Shown: positions 8,114 through 16,313 of the stretch, piece by piece
How the letters are laid out: each line of letters opens with the position of its first letter
Position numbering within the stretch: position 1 is the stretch's first letter
NCBI RefSeq assembly: GCF_030269485.1
Contig: NZ_BSTL01000054.1
Location: forward strand, 1 to 34,894
Length of the DNA: 34,894 nt
Reading direction: 5' to 3'
DNA from: Actinoplanes sp. NBRC 103695
GTDB lineage: Bacteria > Actinomycetota > Actinomycetes > Mycobacteriales > Micromonosporaceae
Notes under the pieces: model-generated
Databases searched by the model: none
What the model was told of the DNA's origin: nothing
Seen by the model: the letters and a program-made list of their open reading frames with translations, nothing else
Position numbers and translations under genes: made by a program

Positions 8114-9649
8114 TCACCGGTCGGTCGCGGCGGCCCGTCCGGCGAGGGTGCCGAAGGTGAGGGCCAGGCTGATCGTCGCGCCCATGCCGGGGTACGCCAG
8201 GCCGAACGGACTGGCGGCCGCGTTGCCGGCGGCGTACAGGCCGGGGACCGTGGCGTCGAGCACATGCTGGACCCGTCCGTCGGGGTCGGTGCGTGGCCCG
8301 CCCTTGGTGCCGCCGAGGCCCGCGTGCACGGCCACGGCAAAGTAGGGCGGTTCGGTCAGCCCGCGAAGTGTCGGGTGCGGTGCCTGCGGGTCACCCGTCG
8401 CCCGGCCGAATGCACGCGTGCCACGTCCGAAAGCCGGGTCCGCACCGCGGCCGGCGCCCTCGTTGAACGTCTGGACGGTGGCTGTGAGGGATTTCTCGGG
8501 GACGTCGATGACGTGGGCGAGTTCCCCGATCGTGGCCGCGTGGTGCAACCAGGGCGGGTTCGGGTCGGTGGGCCGCAGCGGACCGACCGGGTACCGGGCC
8601 CGGTGTTCGGCGTCGAAGATCAGCCAGGACGGGTTGCGGGGGAAGCAGAATCCGGCGTCGAAGGCGTGCAGGGTACGCCCAACATCGCAGTAGTTCTGGG
8701 ACTCGTCGGTGAAGCGCCGGCCGTCCTGGTCGACCATGACGGCCCCCGGCCGGGCTCGTTCGGCGAGCAGGATCCGATGGTGGGGTTGATCGCTGCCGGG
8801 GACGCCCGGCACCTTGATGGTCGGGCACCACCAGGCGTCGGCCATGCTCCCGAGGCGGGCGCCAGCCGCCATCGCCATCCGCAGGCCGTCACCGCGTGCC
8901 CCCGGGGCGCCGATCAGACCGTCCGGCCGCAGCGGCAGGAATGCCGCGGACAGCTCCGGGTCACGTTCGAATCCGCCGGTGGCCAGCACGATACGCCCGG
9001 GGATCAGCTCGTCACCGACCATGACACCGCCGGTCCGCAGCCGGGTGGCCCGGGCCGAGGTGCGAATCTCGACGCCGGCGTCGAGTGCGGCCGTCAGCAG
9101 CGCCGTGATCAGGGCTCGGCCGCCGGTGAGAACGCCGTCGACGCGGCGCCGTTCCAGTTCGGCAGCGGGGACGCCACCGGTCAGCAGTTCGGCGAGAGTC
9201 ATCGGGGGCCGCCCGGCCGGCGTCGGCCGCACCATCGCGATGATCGGCGCGGGCACGGTGCGCCGCCCGGGTTCCAGGGTGCGGCCGGGCGTTGCGGCGG
9301 CTCCGGGCAGTTCAGCGTGAGTGTCGGGCAGCGGCACCACGCTCAGATCGAGCCCGGTGACGTCTTCCAGCCACTTCGTCACGCGGGGGGCCTCGTCGAG
9401 GAACCGGTCGCGAGCGGCCGCCGAGGTGTCGCCGAGGTCGAGAGCCTCCAGGTATCGGCGGCCGGCCCGGATGTCGTCGCCGGCGTGCCGGTGGTTGGCC
9501 GGCACCCACATGGCTCCGCTGGACAGGGCTGTGGTTCCGCCGACGAGCGAGGTGGCTTCCAGCACGGTGACGCGGGCGCCGGCCTCGGCCGCGGCGATGG
9601 CGGCGGAAAGGCCGGCGGCGCCGGATCCGGCGACGACAACGTCGCTCAA
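8114..9649 (-). CDS. FAD-binding oxidoreductase, KstD/fumarate-reductase-like, last gene of the phz-type operon
   Basis: A 511-residue flavoprotein. The N-terminal FAD motif is VVVAGSGAAGLSAAIAAAEA, followed by GGTTALSSGAMWVP; the mid-region closing motif is RIVLATGGFERDP; and the C-terminal FAD/substrate segment is PGLYAAGNAAASPFGLAYPG then MGATISLALTFG. This architecture is that of 3-ketosteroid 1-dehydrogenase and related flavocytochrome-c-type ring dehydrogenases. Its start overlaps the phzB stop by 4 bp, so it is translationally coupled to the phz genes, although it is not a standard phenazine gene. In this locus it may perform the dehydrogenation normally left to PhzG; that is inference. 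Confidence 0.85.
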   Translation of the reverse strand: MSDVVVAGSGAAGLSAAIAAAEAGARVTVLEATSLVGGTTALSSGAMWVPANHRHAGDDIRAGRRYLEALDLGDTSAAARDRFLDEAPRVTKWLEDVTGLDLSVVPLPDTHAELPGAAATPGRTLEPGRRTVPAPIIAMVRPTPAGRPPMTLAELLTGGVPAAELERRRVDGVLTGGRALITALLTAALDAGVEIRTSARATRLRTGGVMVGDELIPGRIVLATGGFERDPELSAAFLPLRPDGLIGAPGARGDGLRMAMAAGARLGSMADAWWCPTIKVPGVPGSDQPHHRILLAERARPGAVMVDQDGRRFTDESQNYCDVGRTLHAFDAGFCFPRNPSWLIFDAEHRARYPVGPLRPTDPNPPWLHHAATIGELAHVIDVPEKSLTATVQTFNEGAGRGADPAFGRGTRAFGRATGDPQAPHPTLRGLTEPPYFAVAVHAGLGGTKGGPRTDPDGRVQHVLDATVPGLYAAGNAAASPFGLAYPGMGATISLALTFGTLAGRAAATDR

Positions 9650-10119
9650 CGCGGGATGCCGCCGCGCTTGACCACGGGTACGTCGATGCCGAGCGCGCGC
9701 ATCTGAGCGGTCGGGTTCATGAACTCGCGCATCTCGGTGATCTTGCCGTCGTCGAGGTGGAACGAGTGGATGAAATGGTTGACGTAGTGCCCCGGCTCAT
9801 AGTCGGGGAAGAGGATCTGGCCCTCACCGTCGCACTCCACCCAGAAGTGGTTCGGGTCCTGAGTCTCGTAGATGTGCATGTTCGTCCAGCGCCAGTCCGG
9901 GAAGCACTCCAGCGACCACGCGGCCATGGCGCCGAGCCTCTCCTTGCCCCGGACCGCCGCCGGGGTGCCGGTGTCCGTCGTCCAAAGACCGCCGATCGCG
10001 TCGTCGGCGAACAACTCGTGCCGGCTCCGGCGTGCCTCGCCCTCGGTCATCTCGAGGTACCGGGCCACCACGTCTCGATTGCGGCGGCGCAACTCGGCGT
10101 CGTCGGCGAAGGCGTTCAT
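9646..10119 (-). CDS. phzB: PhzA/PhzB-family phenazine biosynthesis protein
   Basis: A 157-residue NTF2/SnoaL-fold protein. GLWTTDTGTPAAVRGKERL, WSLECFPDWRW, ETQDPNHFWVECDGEGQI, and the C-terminal REFMNPTAQMRALGIDVP then VVKRGGIPR follow the Pseudomonas PhzA/B sequence nearly block by block. In phenazine biosynthesis PhzA/B promotes condensation of two 6-amino-5-oxocyclohex-2-ene-1-carboxylate molecules into the tricyclic precursor. Only one copy is present, as in non-Pseudomonas clusters. It overlaps phzE by 4 bp upstream and the FAD gene by 4 bp downstream. Its presence shows the locus goes beyond 3-hydroxyanthranilate supply. Confidence 0.93.
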   Translation of the reverse strand: MNAFADDAELRRRNRDVVARYLEMTEGEARRSRHELFADDAIGGLWTTDTGTPAAVRGKERLGAMAAWSLECFPDWRWTNMHIYETQDPNHFWVECDGEGQILFPDYEPGHYVNHFIHSFHLDDGKITEMREFMNPTAQMRALGIDVPVVKRGGIPR

Positions 10120-12026
10120 GTCGTCTCCTTACATTGGGGCCGGCCGGCCAGAGCCTGACGCCGGGACATCGCGGGACGGGAGATGTCGTTGATGAACAGC
10201 AGCCGCAGGGCGTTCCGCAGGGCCGGCAGGCCGTCCCTTGACAGCACCGACTCCGGATGGAACTGCATCGACGAGAAGTGGCTGCCGTGCAACCCGTACA
10301 CCTCGCCGGTTCCGGCGTCGCGGTTCACGACCACCGGGGCCGGAGTCAGCGCGGAGCGATGCAGGTCGCTCCCGGCGTAGGCGGCGAACGAGTTGTAGAA
10401 CCCGACCGTCCGGTGGGCGCCGAGGTGCGGCACCGTCCTCGCCGTGCCCTGATGTGCGGTGGGCAGCGGCGCGAGCGGCAGGCCGAGCACGTCGCACAGG
10501 ATCTGATGGCCCAGGCAGACTGCGACGAAGGGCCGTTGCCGCGTGAGCAGGTGCCGGGCAGCGCGTCGCAGGGTTGTACCGGCCGCGCTGTGGGGGTCGC
10601 GTGGATCACCGGGGCCCGGTCCGAGAACGACCAGGTCGTACGCGTCGAGCGTGGCCTGTTCGCGGTGCGACCGGATCGTCACCCGCAGGCCCAGCGCGCA
10701 GAGCTGATGGGCCAGCATCGCGGTGAAATCGTCGTCGGCATCGAGGAGCAGGCAACGGCGGCCGGCCAGGAACGCCTCAGGGTCGACGGCCGCACCGAGC
10801 CAGAACGGTGCCAGGCGTTCGTTGCGGCGGCGGAGACGGTCCAGCACGGCCGGTTCTGCCGCCGAGGCGGCCGAGACAGGCGAGGCGCCGCCGGCCGCTG
10901 CGCGCTCGCTGAACAGGGCTGCCCGCAGGCCGTCGAGCTTAGCGACCGTCTCGGCCGCCTCGGACGCCGGATCGGAGTGGCGCACGAGCGTGGCGCCGGT
11001 GCTGACCTGCATCCGGCCCGCGTCGTCGATGTCCGCGGTGCGGATGATGATGGCCGAGTCGAGCCGTTGCCGTCCGGCGTCGTCGGTGTCGATGAGGGCG
11101 GCGACTCCGGAGTAGTAGCCGCGGCCGCTGGTTTCGTGCCGGGTGATGACCGAACAGGCGTTGCGTAGCGGGCTGCCGGTGACGGTCGGCGCGAACATCG
11201 TCTCCCGGAGAACCTCGCGGGCATCCAGTCCGGTCCGTCCCTCGATCAGGTACTCCGTGTGAGCGACGCGGGACATCAGGCGGAGGCGGGGTCCGGTGAT
11301 GCGGACGCCCTGTTCGCTGATGCGGGCCATCATCTTCAGTTCCTCGTCGACGACCATCTCCAGTTCGTCGGTCTCCTTGGCGTCGGTCAGGAAATCGAGC
11401 ACTCCTCGTACGGTGGGGCCGTCGGCGGGGAAGCGGTAGGTGCCGCTGATCGGGTTCATCACCGCCTGCCCGGCTTCGACGCCGATGTGCCGCTCCGGGG
11501 TGGCGCCGACCAGCGTGCGAGTGCCGGTGTGCGCCAGAAAGGTCCAGTAGGCGCCTCGTTCGGCGCGCAGCATCGAGCCGAAGAAGGACAGCGCGGCTCG
11601 TGGCGACCATCCGGTGACGGTGGTGGTGAAGGACCGTTTGAGGACGAAATTGGCTCCGGCGCCGCGGCCGATCTCCGTCGAGACCACGGTGCGGACCAGT
11701 TCGGCGTACGCATCGTCGTCGAGATCGAACGACCCTGGCGCGGCATCGACCCGCTCGCGGGGCAGACCACGCACCGCCTCATCAAGCGGCACAATCTGCC
11801 TGGAGTCGATCAGGAGCGCGGACAGCGGCGTCCCGTCGTCGTGGTGGGCGAACCCTCGCTCCCGAATCTGACGGAACGGCACCAGCACGAAGAGCTCGGC
11901 ATCCGGCAGCCCGGCGAGCGAGTCCGCCTGCAGCATCTGTCCTCGTAGGATCTCCACACCGGACCGGCCCTCGCGGTGCAGCACGACGAACGGCGGCTCC
12001 AGGCTCGCCCACGGGCCACCAGTCAT
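10116..12026 (-). CDS. phzE: PhzE, 2-amino-2-desoxyisochorismate synthase
   Basis: A 636-residue two-domain enzyme converting chorismate plus glutamine to ADIC. The N-terminal two thirds are a chorismate-utilising anthranilate-synthase-I-like domain (VGATPERHIGVEAGQAVMNP, ISGTYRFPADGPT, and VTGSPLRNACSVI near residue 295). The C-terminal third is a class I glutamine amidotransferase with the nucleophile Cys in VAVCLGHQILCDVLGLPLAP and the His-Glu pair in MQFHPESVLS. The fused order and total length match PhzE rather than separate TrpE/TrpG. It overlaps phzF by 4 bp and phzB by 4 bp. Key residues appear intact. Confidence 0.94.
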   Translation of the reverse strand: MTGGPWASLEPPFVVLHREGRSGVEILRGQMLQADSLAGLPDAELFVLVPFRQIRERGFAHHDDGTPLSALLIDSRQIVPLDEAVRGLPRERVDAAPGSFDLDDDAYAELVRTVVSTEIGRGAGANFVLKRSFTTTVTGWSPRAALSFFGSMLRAERGAYWTFLAHTGTRTLVGATPERHIGVEAGQAVMNPISGTYRFPADGPTVRGVLDFLTDAKETDELEMVVDEELKMMARISEQGVRITGPRLRLMSRVAHTEYLIEGRTGLDAREVLRETMFAPTVTGSPLRNACSVITRHETSGRGYYSGVAALIDTDDAGRQRLDSAIIIRTADIDDAGRMQVSTGATLVRHSDPASEAAETVAKLDGLRAALFSERAAAGGASPVSAASAAEPAVLDRLRRRNERLAPFWLGAAVDPEAFLAGRRCLLLDADDDFTAMLAHQLCALGLRVTIRSHREQATLDAYDLVVLGPGPGDPRDPHSAAGTTLRRAARHLLTRQRPFVAVCLGHQILCDVLGLPLAPLPTAHQGTARTVPHLGAHRTVGFYNSFAAYAGSDLHRSALTPAPVVVNRDAGTGEVYGLHGSHFSSMQFHPESVLSRDGLPALRNALRLLFINDISRPAMSRRQALAGRPQCKETT

Positions 12027-12868
12027 ACGTTCAGCTCGCCTCGTCCGACCACGACCGCGCTTCCGCGCAATCGGACGGTGTGGAAGCTGTCACCCGACCC
12101 TGAGGCTGAGGCCCACATGGTGGAAGGCCGGCCCATCTCCACGCCCTGCCGGATCTCGATCCAGTCGTCGGGGCTCACCAGCGAATGGCGGATGAGATGG
12201 ATCGCCAGTGGACCGGCCGCGGAACCCGTGCCGGCGTCCTCGGTGACGCCGTAGGCCGGCGAGAACATGCGCATCCGCCACCGGCTCCCGGACCCGGCGA
12301 AACAAATGGCCGACATGTCCGGCAGGGTGGCGATCACCTGCAGATCCGGCCGGACCGCGGACAACTCCTCGACGGAACCGAACCCGACGAGGACGTGCCG
12401 GGGCCCGTTGCGATAGGCGTCGACGGCCGTCACCGGCTCGATCGCGCCAAGGCTGCGCAGCAGCACCTCGGTGTGCTCGTACGGCTGCCAGGTCGGCACG
12501 GGCTGGCGCATGGTGGCACTCAGGATGCGACCGTCGGAGTCGCGATCGAAGGTGAACGGCACGACCCCGCGCCCGGTGCCCATGGTCATGGTGTGACCGG
12601 GACGCGCACTGCCCAGCACGATCGCCGTACCCATCGTGGGGTGCCCGGCGAACGGGAGCTCGTTGACGGGGGTGAAGATGCGCACGCGCACGTCCGCGGA
12701 ACCGTCACCGGGCAGCACGAACACCGTCTCGGACAGGTTGAGCTCACGAGCGATCGGCTGCATGAGCGCCTCCGGCACGGCTGCCGCGACATCGAAGACG
12801 GCGACCGGGTTGCCGGCCAGCGAGGTCGTGGTGAAGACGTCCGCAAGGCTGTACTCGTATCGGGTCAT
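12023..12868 (-). CDS. phzF: PhzF, dihydro-3-hydroxyanthranilate isomerase
   Basis: A 281-residue diaminopimelate-epimerase-fold enzyme that isomerises DHHA to the ketone which dimerises into the phenazine skeleton. The N-terminus YSLADVFTTTSLAGNPVAVF and the catalytic-glutamate segment LNLSETVFVLP match the PhzF family, as do RIFTPVNELPFAGHPTMGTA and the second-domain AYGVTEDAGTGSAAGPLAIH. The start ATG overlaps the phzD stop by 4 bp. PhzF-like proteins also exist outside phenazine loci, but here its neighbours are phzD and phzE. Confidence 0.92.
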   Translation of the reverse strand: MTRYEYSLADVFTTTSLAGNPVAVFDVAAAVPEALMQPIARELNLSETVFVLPGDGSADVRVRIFTPVNELPFAGHPTMGTAIVLGSARPGHTMTMGTGRGVVPFTFDRDSDGRILSATMRQPVPTWQPYEHTEVLLRSLGAIEPVTAVDAYRNGPRHVLVGFGSVEELSAVRPDLQVIATLPDMSAICFAGSGSRWRMRMFSPAYGVTEDAGTGSAAGPLAIHLIRHSLVSPDDWIEIRQGVEMGRPSTMWASASGSGDSFHTVRLRGSAVVVGRGELNV

Positions 12869-13515
12869 CCGGCGCCATCCGGGGCGTGGAGATGCGCGAG
12901 TACGGCGGCGGTCGTGGTGACCATGGCGCAGCTCTCGGCGGCGTAGGTCAGCGCGAGGTCGTGGTCGGCGCGGCTGAAGTCGGCGACCGCGTCGGCCACG
13001 AAGAACGGCTGGATGTCGTGTGCGAAGGCGTCGACCGCGGTGATCAGGCAACCGAGATGGGCGTACACCCCGCAGACCACCAGCTGGTCGCGGCCTTGCG
13101 CCCGGAGATGGTCGAGCAGGCCGGAGCCGTGGAACGCGCTGTAACGCCATTTGGTGAAGACCCGGCCACCGTCGGCCGTCAGCTCCTCGATCAGGCCACG
13201 CTGATCGGCCGCATCGGTCATGCCCGGTCCCCAGAAATCGGCGAGCAGACCGCGCTGCGGCGGCGTCATATTTCCGGGTTGCGCGGTGAAGACCACCGGC
13301 ATGTCGAGCTCCACGAACAGCTTCCGCAACCGCACCACGTTCCGGACCAGGTCGGCGCGTGGTGACTCCTCCGCGGTGAACGGCGCGATGAAGTATCGCT
13401 GCATGTCGTGCACCAGTAGGGCGCCGCGACCGCGGCCGACGGTCCAATTCACGGTGTTGGCCGGCAGCTCAGACGGGGCTGGCATCGAGTACGGCGCGAT
13501 CGGCCGGATACTCAC
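12865..13515 (-). CDS. phzD: PhzD, isochorismatase for ADIC
   Basis: About 216 residues. Hydrolyses the enolpyruvyl ether of ADIC to give DHHA and pyruvate. LPANTVNWTVGRGRGALLVH then DMQRYFIAPF contains the catalytic Asp of the isochorismatase fold; FTAQPGNMTPPQRGLLADFW then GPGM, TKWRYSAF with the catalytic Lys, and VCGVYAHLGCLITAVDAF then AHDIQPFFVADA match PhzD closely. GTG at 13515 is chosen because the family N-terminus (SIRPIAPYSMPAPSELPAN) begins there and GGGGA lies 6 bp before; an ATG at 13563 is a longer alternative. First gene of the five-gene operon. Confidence 0.92.
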   Translation of the reverse strand: MSIRPIAPYSMPAPSELPANTVNWTVGRGRGALLVHDMQRYFIAPFTAEESPRADLVRNVVRLRKLFVELDMPVVFTAQPGNMTPPQRGLLADFWGPGMTDAADQRGLIEELTADGGRVFTKWRYSAFHGSGLLDHLRAQGRDQLVVCGVYAHLGCLITAVDAFAHDIQPFFVADAVADFSRADHDLALTYAAESCAMVTTTAAVLAHLHAPDGAG

Positions 13516-13755
13516 GTAAGGTCCCCGATCACGTGGGCGACCGGGACGGCGTCGGGCACGCATGACTCCTACTCGTGATTTGCCAGGAAGTACGGGGAAA
13601 CGTAGATCAATGTGGATGCTGGGGCCAGCTCTGCGAGGAGCGATACGTGCATCCGTGCAAACGGAATGTCCGACAATGTCGGGTCACACGGGCAGGCGTT
13701 CCCGCCGGCCCAGGCGAGGACCAGCATCGCCAGCCGTAACCGGACCGAGGAACGA
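13516..13755. promoter_or_regulatory. Leader / promoter region of the phz-type operon
   Basis: The operon promoter must lie here or further upstream, but no clear -35/-10 pair is visible on the minus strand. On the plus strand a short frame ends SEQLLTLLVSEPPHWYEI with a TGA at 13825-13827. It could be the tail of another broken gene but was not recognised. Confidence 0.35.
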
Positions 13756-13959
13756 CTACCTGCACGTGACTCGGAGCAGCTGCTGACCCTGCTGGTCAGC
13801 GAGCCGCCACACTGGTACGAGATCTGACACCACCACAGGCTGACGGCTGGTCCCGATCACCGTGACGCCCGCCCGCGTCAGGTGGCGGGCCATACCCTCG
13901 CCCAATCCGCGGGAGGCGCCGGTGATCACTGCGATTTTCGATTCGGTCACGGCCGCCAT
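13756..13959 (-). pseudogene. Truncated short-chain dehydrogenase/reductase
   Basis: ATG at 13959 opens MAAVTESKIAVITGASRGLG then EGMARHLTRAGVTVIGTSR, a textbook SDR Rossmann start with T-G-A-S-R-G-L-G. After about 40 residues similarity ends and the frame stops at 13756; an SDR needs about 250 residues. It follows the IclR gene by 50 bp on the same strand, so it was probably part of an iclR-SDR-phz unit before a deletion removed the catalytic YxxxK part. Confidence 0.75.
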
Positions 13960-14009
13960 GATCCGCACGACGCGCCGCCCGGCCCCGGAATTGTCCGTTC
14001 AGCGGACGG

Positions 14010-14648
14010 TCACGCGGTCACCTGGCGTGCCAGTTCGAGCGCCGCGCGGTGGACCAGGCCCGCCGCCCGTTCGGCCGGGCGGGCCGGCGAGGTGGCGATC
14101 TGCAGCGCCGCAAGGTGCCCGCCGGGCAGGTTGACCGGGACCGCGTAGCAAGTCAGGCCCTCGATCAGATGCTGGTCGTCGACTGCGGCGCCGAACCGCC
14201 GGCGCCGGGGCTCGGGCAGATCGCTGAGGACGACCCCGGCGGCCGTGCTCGCCGGCATGGGCGCGCCGGGCTGGGCCACGATCGGCAGTTCCTCACGGCC
14301 TGGGACCATCTCCAGCGCCACAAACGCCTCGCCGCCGGGCACGACCAAAGAGACGGCGGCCCCGGTCTCCTCCCGCAGCGCTTGGATGACCATCGCGGCC
14401 GACCGCCGCAGTCCGGGGAGCGGCTCGACGCGCTGGCCGAGATCAAGCAGACCGGCGGCCAGCGTCCAGCAGCCGTCCCGCCACTCGACCGAGCCCGCCT
14501 CAGCGAGCTGGCTGAGCAGCCGATGCACGGTCGGTCGCGGCAGGCCGGTGAGCGCGGTCAGCCGGGCGATCTGCCTGTCCGGGCCGGTCCCGGGCAGCGC
14601 GTGTAGCACCCGAAACGCTCCGTCGATGACGCTCCGTCCGTCTCCCAT
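14010..14648 (-). CDS. IclR-family transcriptional regulator
   Basis: A 212-residue protein with an N-terminal winged helix (RQIARLTALTGLPRPTVHRL then LSQLAEAGSVEW) and a C-terminal IclR effector domain (GAAVSLVVPGGEAFVALEMV, ASTAAGVVLSDLP, CYAVPVNLPGGHLAALQIAT). It is shorter than the usual about 250 residues, mostly by trimming within the effector domain. It lies upstream of the phz-type operon on the same strand, with only the SDR fragment between, so it is the best local candidate regulator. The ligand is unknown; IclR proteins often sense aromatic or small-acid metabolites. Confidence 0.85.
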   Translation of the reverse strand: MGDGRSVIDGAFRVLHALPGTGPDRQIARLTALTGLPRPTVHRLLSQLAEAGSVEWRDGCWTLAAGLLDLGQRVEPLPGLRRSAAMVIQALREETGAAVSLVVPGGEAFVALEMVPGREELPIVAQPGAPMPASTAAGVVLSDLPEPRRRRFGAAVDDQHLIEGLTCYAVPVNLPGGHLAALQIATSPARPAERAAGLVHRAALELARQVTA

Positions 14649-14680
14649 GCCGCACACAACGGTTGATGAGGCGCGGCGTT

Positions 14681-14695
14681 CAACGCTCGGCGTTG
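14681..14695. promoter_or_regulatory. Small palindrome upstream of iclR
   Basis: CAACG (14681-14685) and CGTTG (14691-14695) flank a 5-bp spacer about 33 bp upstream of the IclR start, and a second CAAC-G-GTTG palindrome sits about 20 bp closer to the gene. Autoregulation is usual for this family. The assignment is weak because both sites are short. Confidence 0.3.
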
Positions 14696-14756
14696 GCAGC
14701 GTTCGCGGAGCACGTGGCCGGTTGTGCCGACGTGATCGGGCGGTCGGCCCGGCGGA

Positions 14757-14883
14757 ACCGGTGACCATGGCCGAGATGGTCCACATCTGCGCCCGGGAGG
14801 CCGGCCGGGAGGCCGAGGTGGGTCGCCGTCCCGCTCGAGGCCGCGGGGCCGGGGCTGCCTCTGATCCTTGACGACCCGGCCGA
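14757..14883 (+). pseudogene. Possible NAD-dependent epimerase C-terminal fragment
   Basis: Plus-strand frames read EPVTMAEMVHICAREAGREA then, after one frameshift, VAVPLEAAGPGLPLILDD. The pattern (PVT.AE....A..AGREAEVV.VPLE..GPG.PL.L) resembles the C-terminal part of NAD-dependent epimerase/dehydratases or atypical SDRs. No start region is present and the fragment runs into the end of the lipoprotein gene on the other strand. The call is tentative. Confidence 0.3.
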
Positions 14884-15111
14884 TTACTGGCAGTTCCGCT
14901 TGGACTCGGCCGCATCGTACTCCGCCTTGGCGTCGTCCGGGCCGAGCACCGGTCGCTCCCGCTGGGCCGCCGGCGCGGACGCCGACACCGCGGGCGCCGA
15001 TTGCAGGGTCGCGACGGCGGGCGTCTCGCTCCCGGCCGGCTCACCGCAACCGGCGAGCAGAGGGATGAGCAGCGTCGCACCGGCCACGACGCACAGGGTT
15101 CCGATTCGCAC
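14884..15111 (-). CDS. Small secreted lipoprotein
   Basis: A 75-residue protein from a GTG start preceded by AAGGA at a 7-bp spacing. A positively charged start (MRIGTL) is followed by a hydrophobic helix VVAGATLLIPLLAGC with a clear lipobox (L-A-G-C, Cys at residue 22), so it is predicted to be lipidated and anchored outside the membrane. The mature part is Ala/Ser/Pro-rich, ending in a charged segment AKAEYDAAESKRNCQ with one further Cys. No domain recognised. An upstream in-frame GTG six codons earlier is possible. It is divergent from the phosphotransferase. Confidence 0.6.
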   Translation of the reverse strand: MRIGTLCVVAGATLLIPLLAGCGEPAGSETPAVATLQSAPAVSASAPAAQRERPVLGPDDAKAEYDAAESKRNCQ

Positions 15112-15255
15112 GGGCCCATCCTTCGGCACGCGTGTCAGAACAGCGTCAGGGTTGTCGTCAGATCTCGAGTTTGTCGGGTGCAATCGCTGCGGCGGCGCAG
15201 AACAAGCCGACGCCTCCGGCTGAAATCCGGTTGCCGGGGGTCCTATCGTGAGCCT

Positions 15256-16176
15256 GTGCTGACTCCGCCCGATGACCTGCCCGAGCCGGTGGTGCGCGAC
15301 GCCCTCGCCGCCGGCTGGTCGCTGACCGCCGCGACGCTGGACTATCGGGCGGTCGGCTTCGGGGCGCATCACTGGGCGGTCGTCGACGCCGGCGGCAGGC
15401 GGTGGTTCGTCTCGGTGGTCGATCTACGCAAGGGTGGCTTCGACCAGTTGGGTGGCTTCGACCAGTTGCTGGCCTCGCTCACCGCGGCTACTGCCCTGCG
15501 GGACTCCGGATGCGACTTCGTCGTGGCGCCGGTCGGGGCGCCTGTGGTGCGCGTCGGGGAGTTCTATGCGGTGACGGTCTACCCGCATGTCGAGGGTGAG
15601 AGCTTCGGGTGGGACGACTACTCGGATTCCCATCGCGCGGCGATGCTCGACCTCGTGGTGGCCGTTCACGCGGCGCCGGCCTCCGTCCGGGACCTGGCCC
15701 GTGCGGATGACTATGCGATTCCGGCCGGCGGTCCGGTGCGTCCGGAAGCCGGACCTTATGGGCCTCGGGTGGCCAAGCTTGACCTGAGCCCGGTTTCCGC
15801 GGCCACGGCCCGGTACGGCTCGCTGGTCGACGGTGTCCGCTCGTCGCCGCCGGAGATGGTGCTCACGCACGGGGAGCCGCACCCGGGCAACACGATGCGG
15901 GCCGGTGGGCGGTGGCTGCTCATCGACTGGGAGACGGCCATGGTCGCGCCGCCCGAGCGGGACGTCTGGCAGCTGGACGGGATGCAGGAGGCCTACACGG
16001 CCGCCACCGGGGTGGTGTTGCGGGCCGATGCGCTCGAGCTCTATCGGCTGCGGTGGGACCTCAGCGAGATCGCGGAAGGGCTGGCGTGGTTCGCGGCACC
16101 GCACGGGGACACCGAGGACGACCTGGAGACCTGGGACAACCTCGTCGAGTCGCTGGGCAACCTCAGCGCTTCGTGA
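15256..16176 (+). CDS. Aminoglycoside phosphotransferase-family (APH) kinase
   Basis: A 306-residue protein-kinase-like fold enzyme. The catalytic loop is VLTHGEPHPGNTMRAGGRWL, giving H-G-E-x-H-x-x-N in place of the more common H-G-D-x-H-x-x-N, and the metal site is LIDWETAMVAPPERDVW (D-W-E). The N-lobe has FGAHHWAVVDAGGRRWFVSV with no classical AxK lysine obvious; V-S-V-V-D-L-R-K may supply it. The catalytic Asp replaced by Glu is noteworthy. GTG at 15256 begins the homologous part (LTPPDDLPEPV). The substrate may be a drug or a small metabolite. An internal 18-bp tandem duplication is described separately. Confidence 0.8.
   Translation: MLTPPDDLPEPVVRDALAAGWSLTAATLDYRAVGFGAHHWAVVDAGGRRWFVSVVDLRKGGFDQLGGFDQLLASLTAATALRDSGCDFVVAPVGAPVVRVGEFYAVTVYPHVEGESFGWDDYSDSHRAAMLDLVVAVHAAPASVRDLARADDYAIPAGGPVRPEAGPYGPRVAKLDLSPVSAATARYGSLVDGVRSSPPEMVLTHGEPHPGNTMRAGGRWLLIDWETAMVAPPERDVWQLDGMQEAYTAATGVVLRADALELYRLRWDLSEIAEGLAWFAAPHGDTEDDLETWDNLVESLGNLSAS
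15433..15468 (+). repeat. In-frame 18-bp tandem duplication inside the APH gene
   Basis: The unit GGTGGCTTCGACCAGTTG occurs twice with no mismatch (15433-15450 and 15451-15468), doubling the hexapeptide GGFDQL in the N-lobe. The perfect identity indicates a recent slippage or unequal recombination event that kept the frame. Confidence 0.9.
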
Positions 16177-16202
16177 GGAGGCCGGCCAGCAGGACCTCGA
16201 CC

Positions 16203-16313
16203 ACCCGAAATCTCGACATCGCCAGGCATGACTTCACGGAAGCCGATCTCCGCGGCGTCAACCCGCAGAGAGAGTCGCTACTCGGAGTCCGTTGGTCGAT
16301 GGCTACCAAGCCG
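16203..16313 (+). pseudogene. Possible pentapeptide-repeat protein tail
   Basis: A plus-strand frame reads RNLDIARHDFTEADLRGVNP then LLGVRWSMATK. The F-T-x-A-D-L-R-G-V spacing and ending L.GVRWS resemble C-termini of actinobacterial proteins with short pentapeptide-like repeats. No start or upstream domain is visible. The rest of 16177-16515 shows no gene. Confidence 0.3.
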
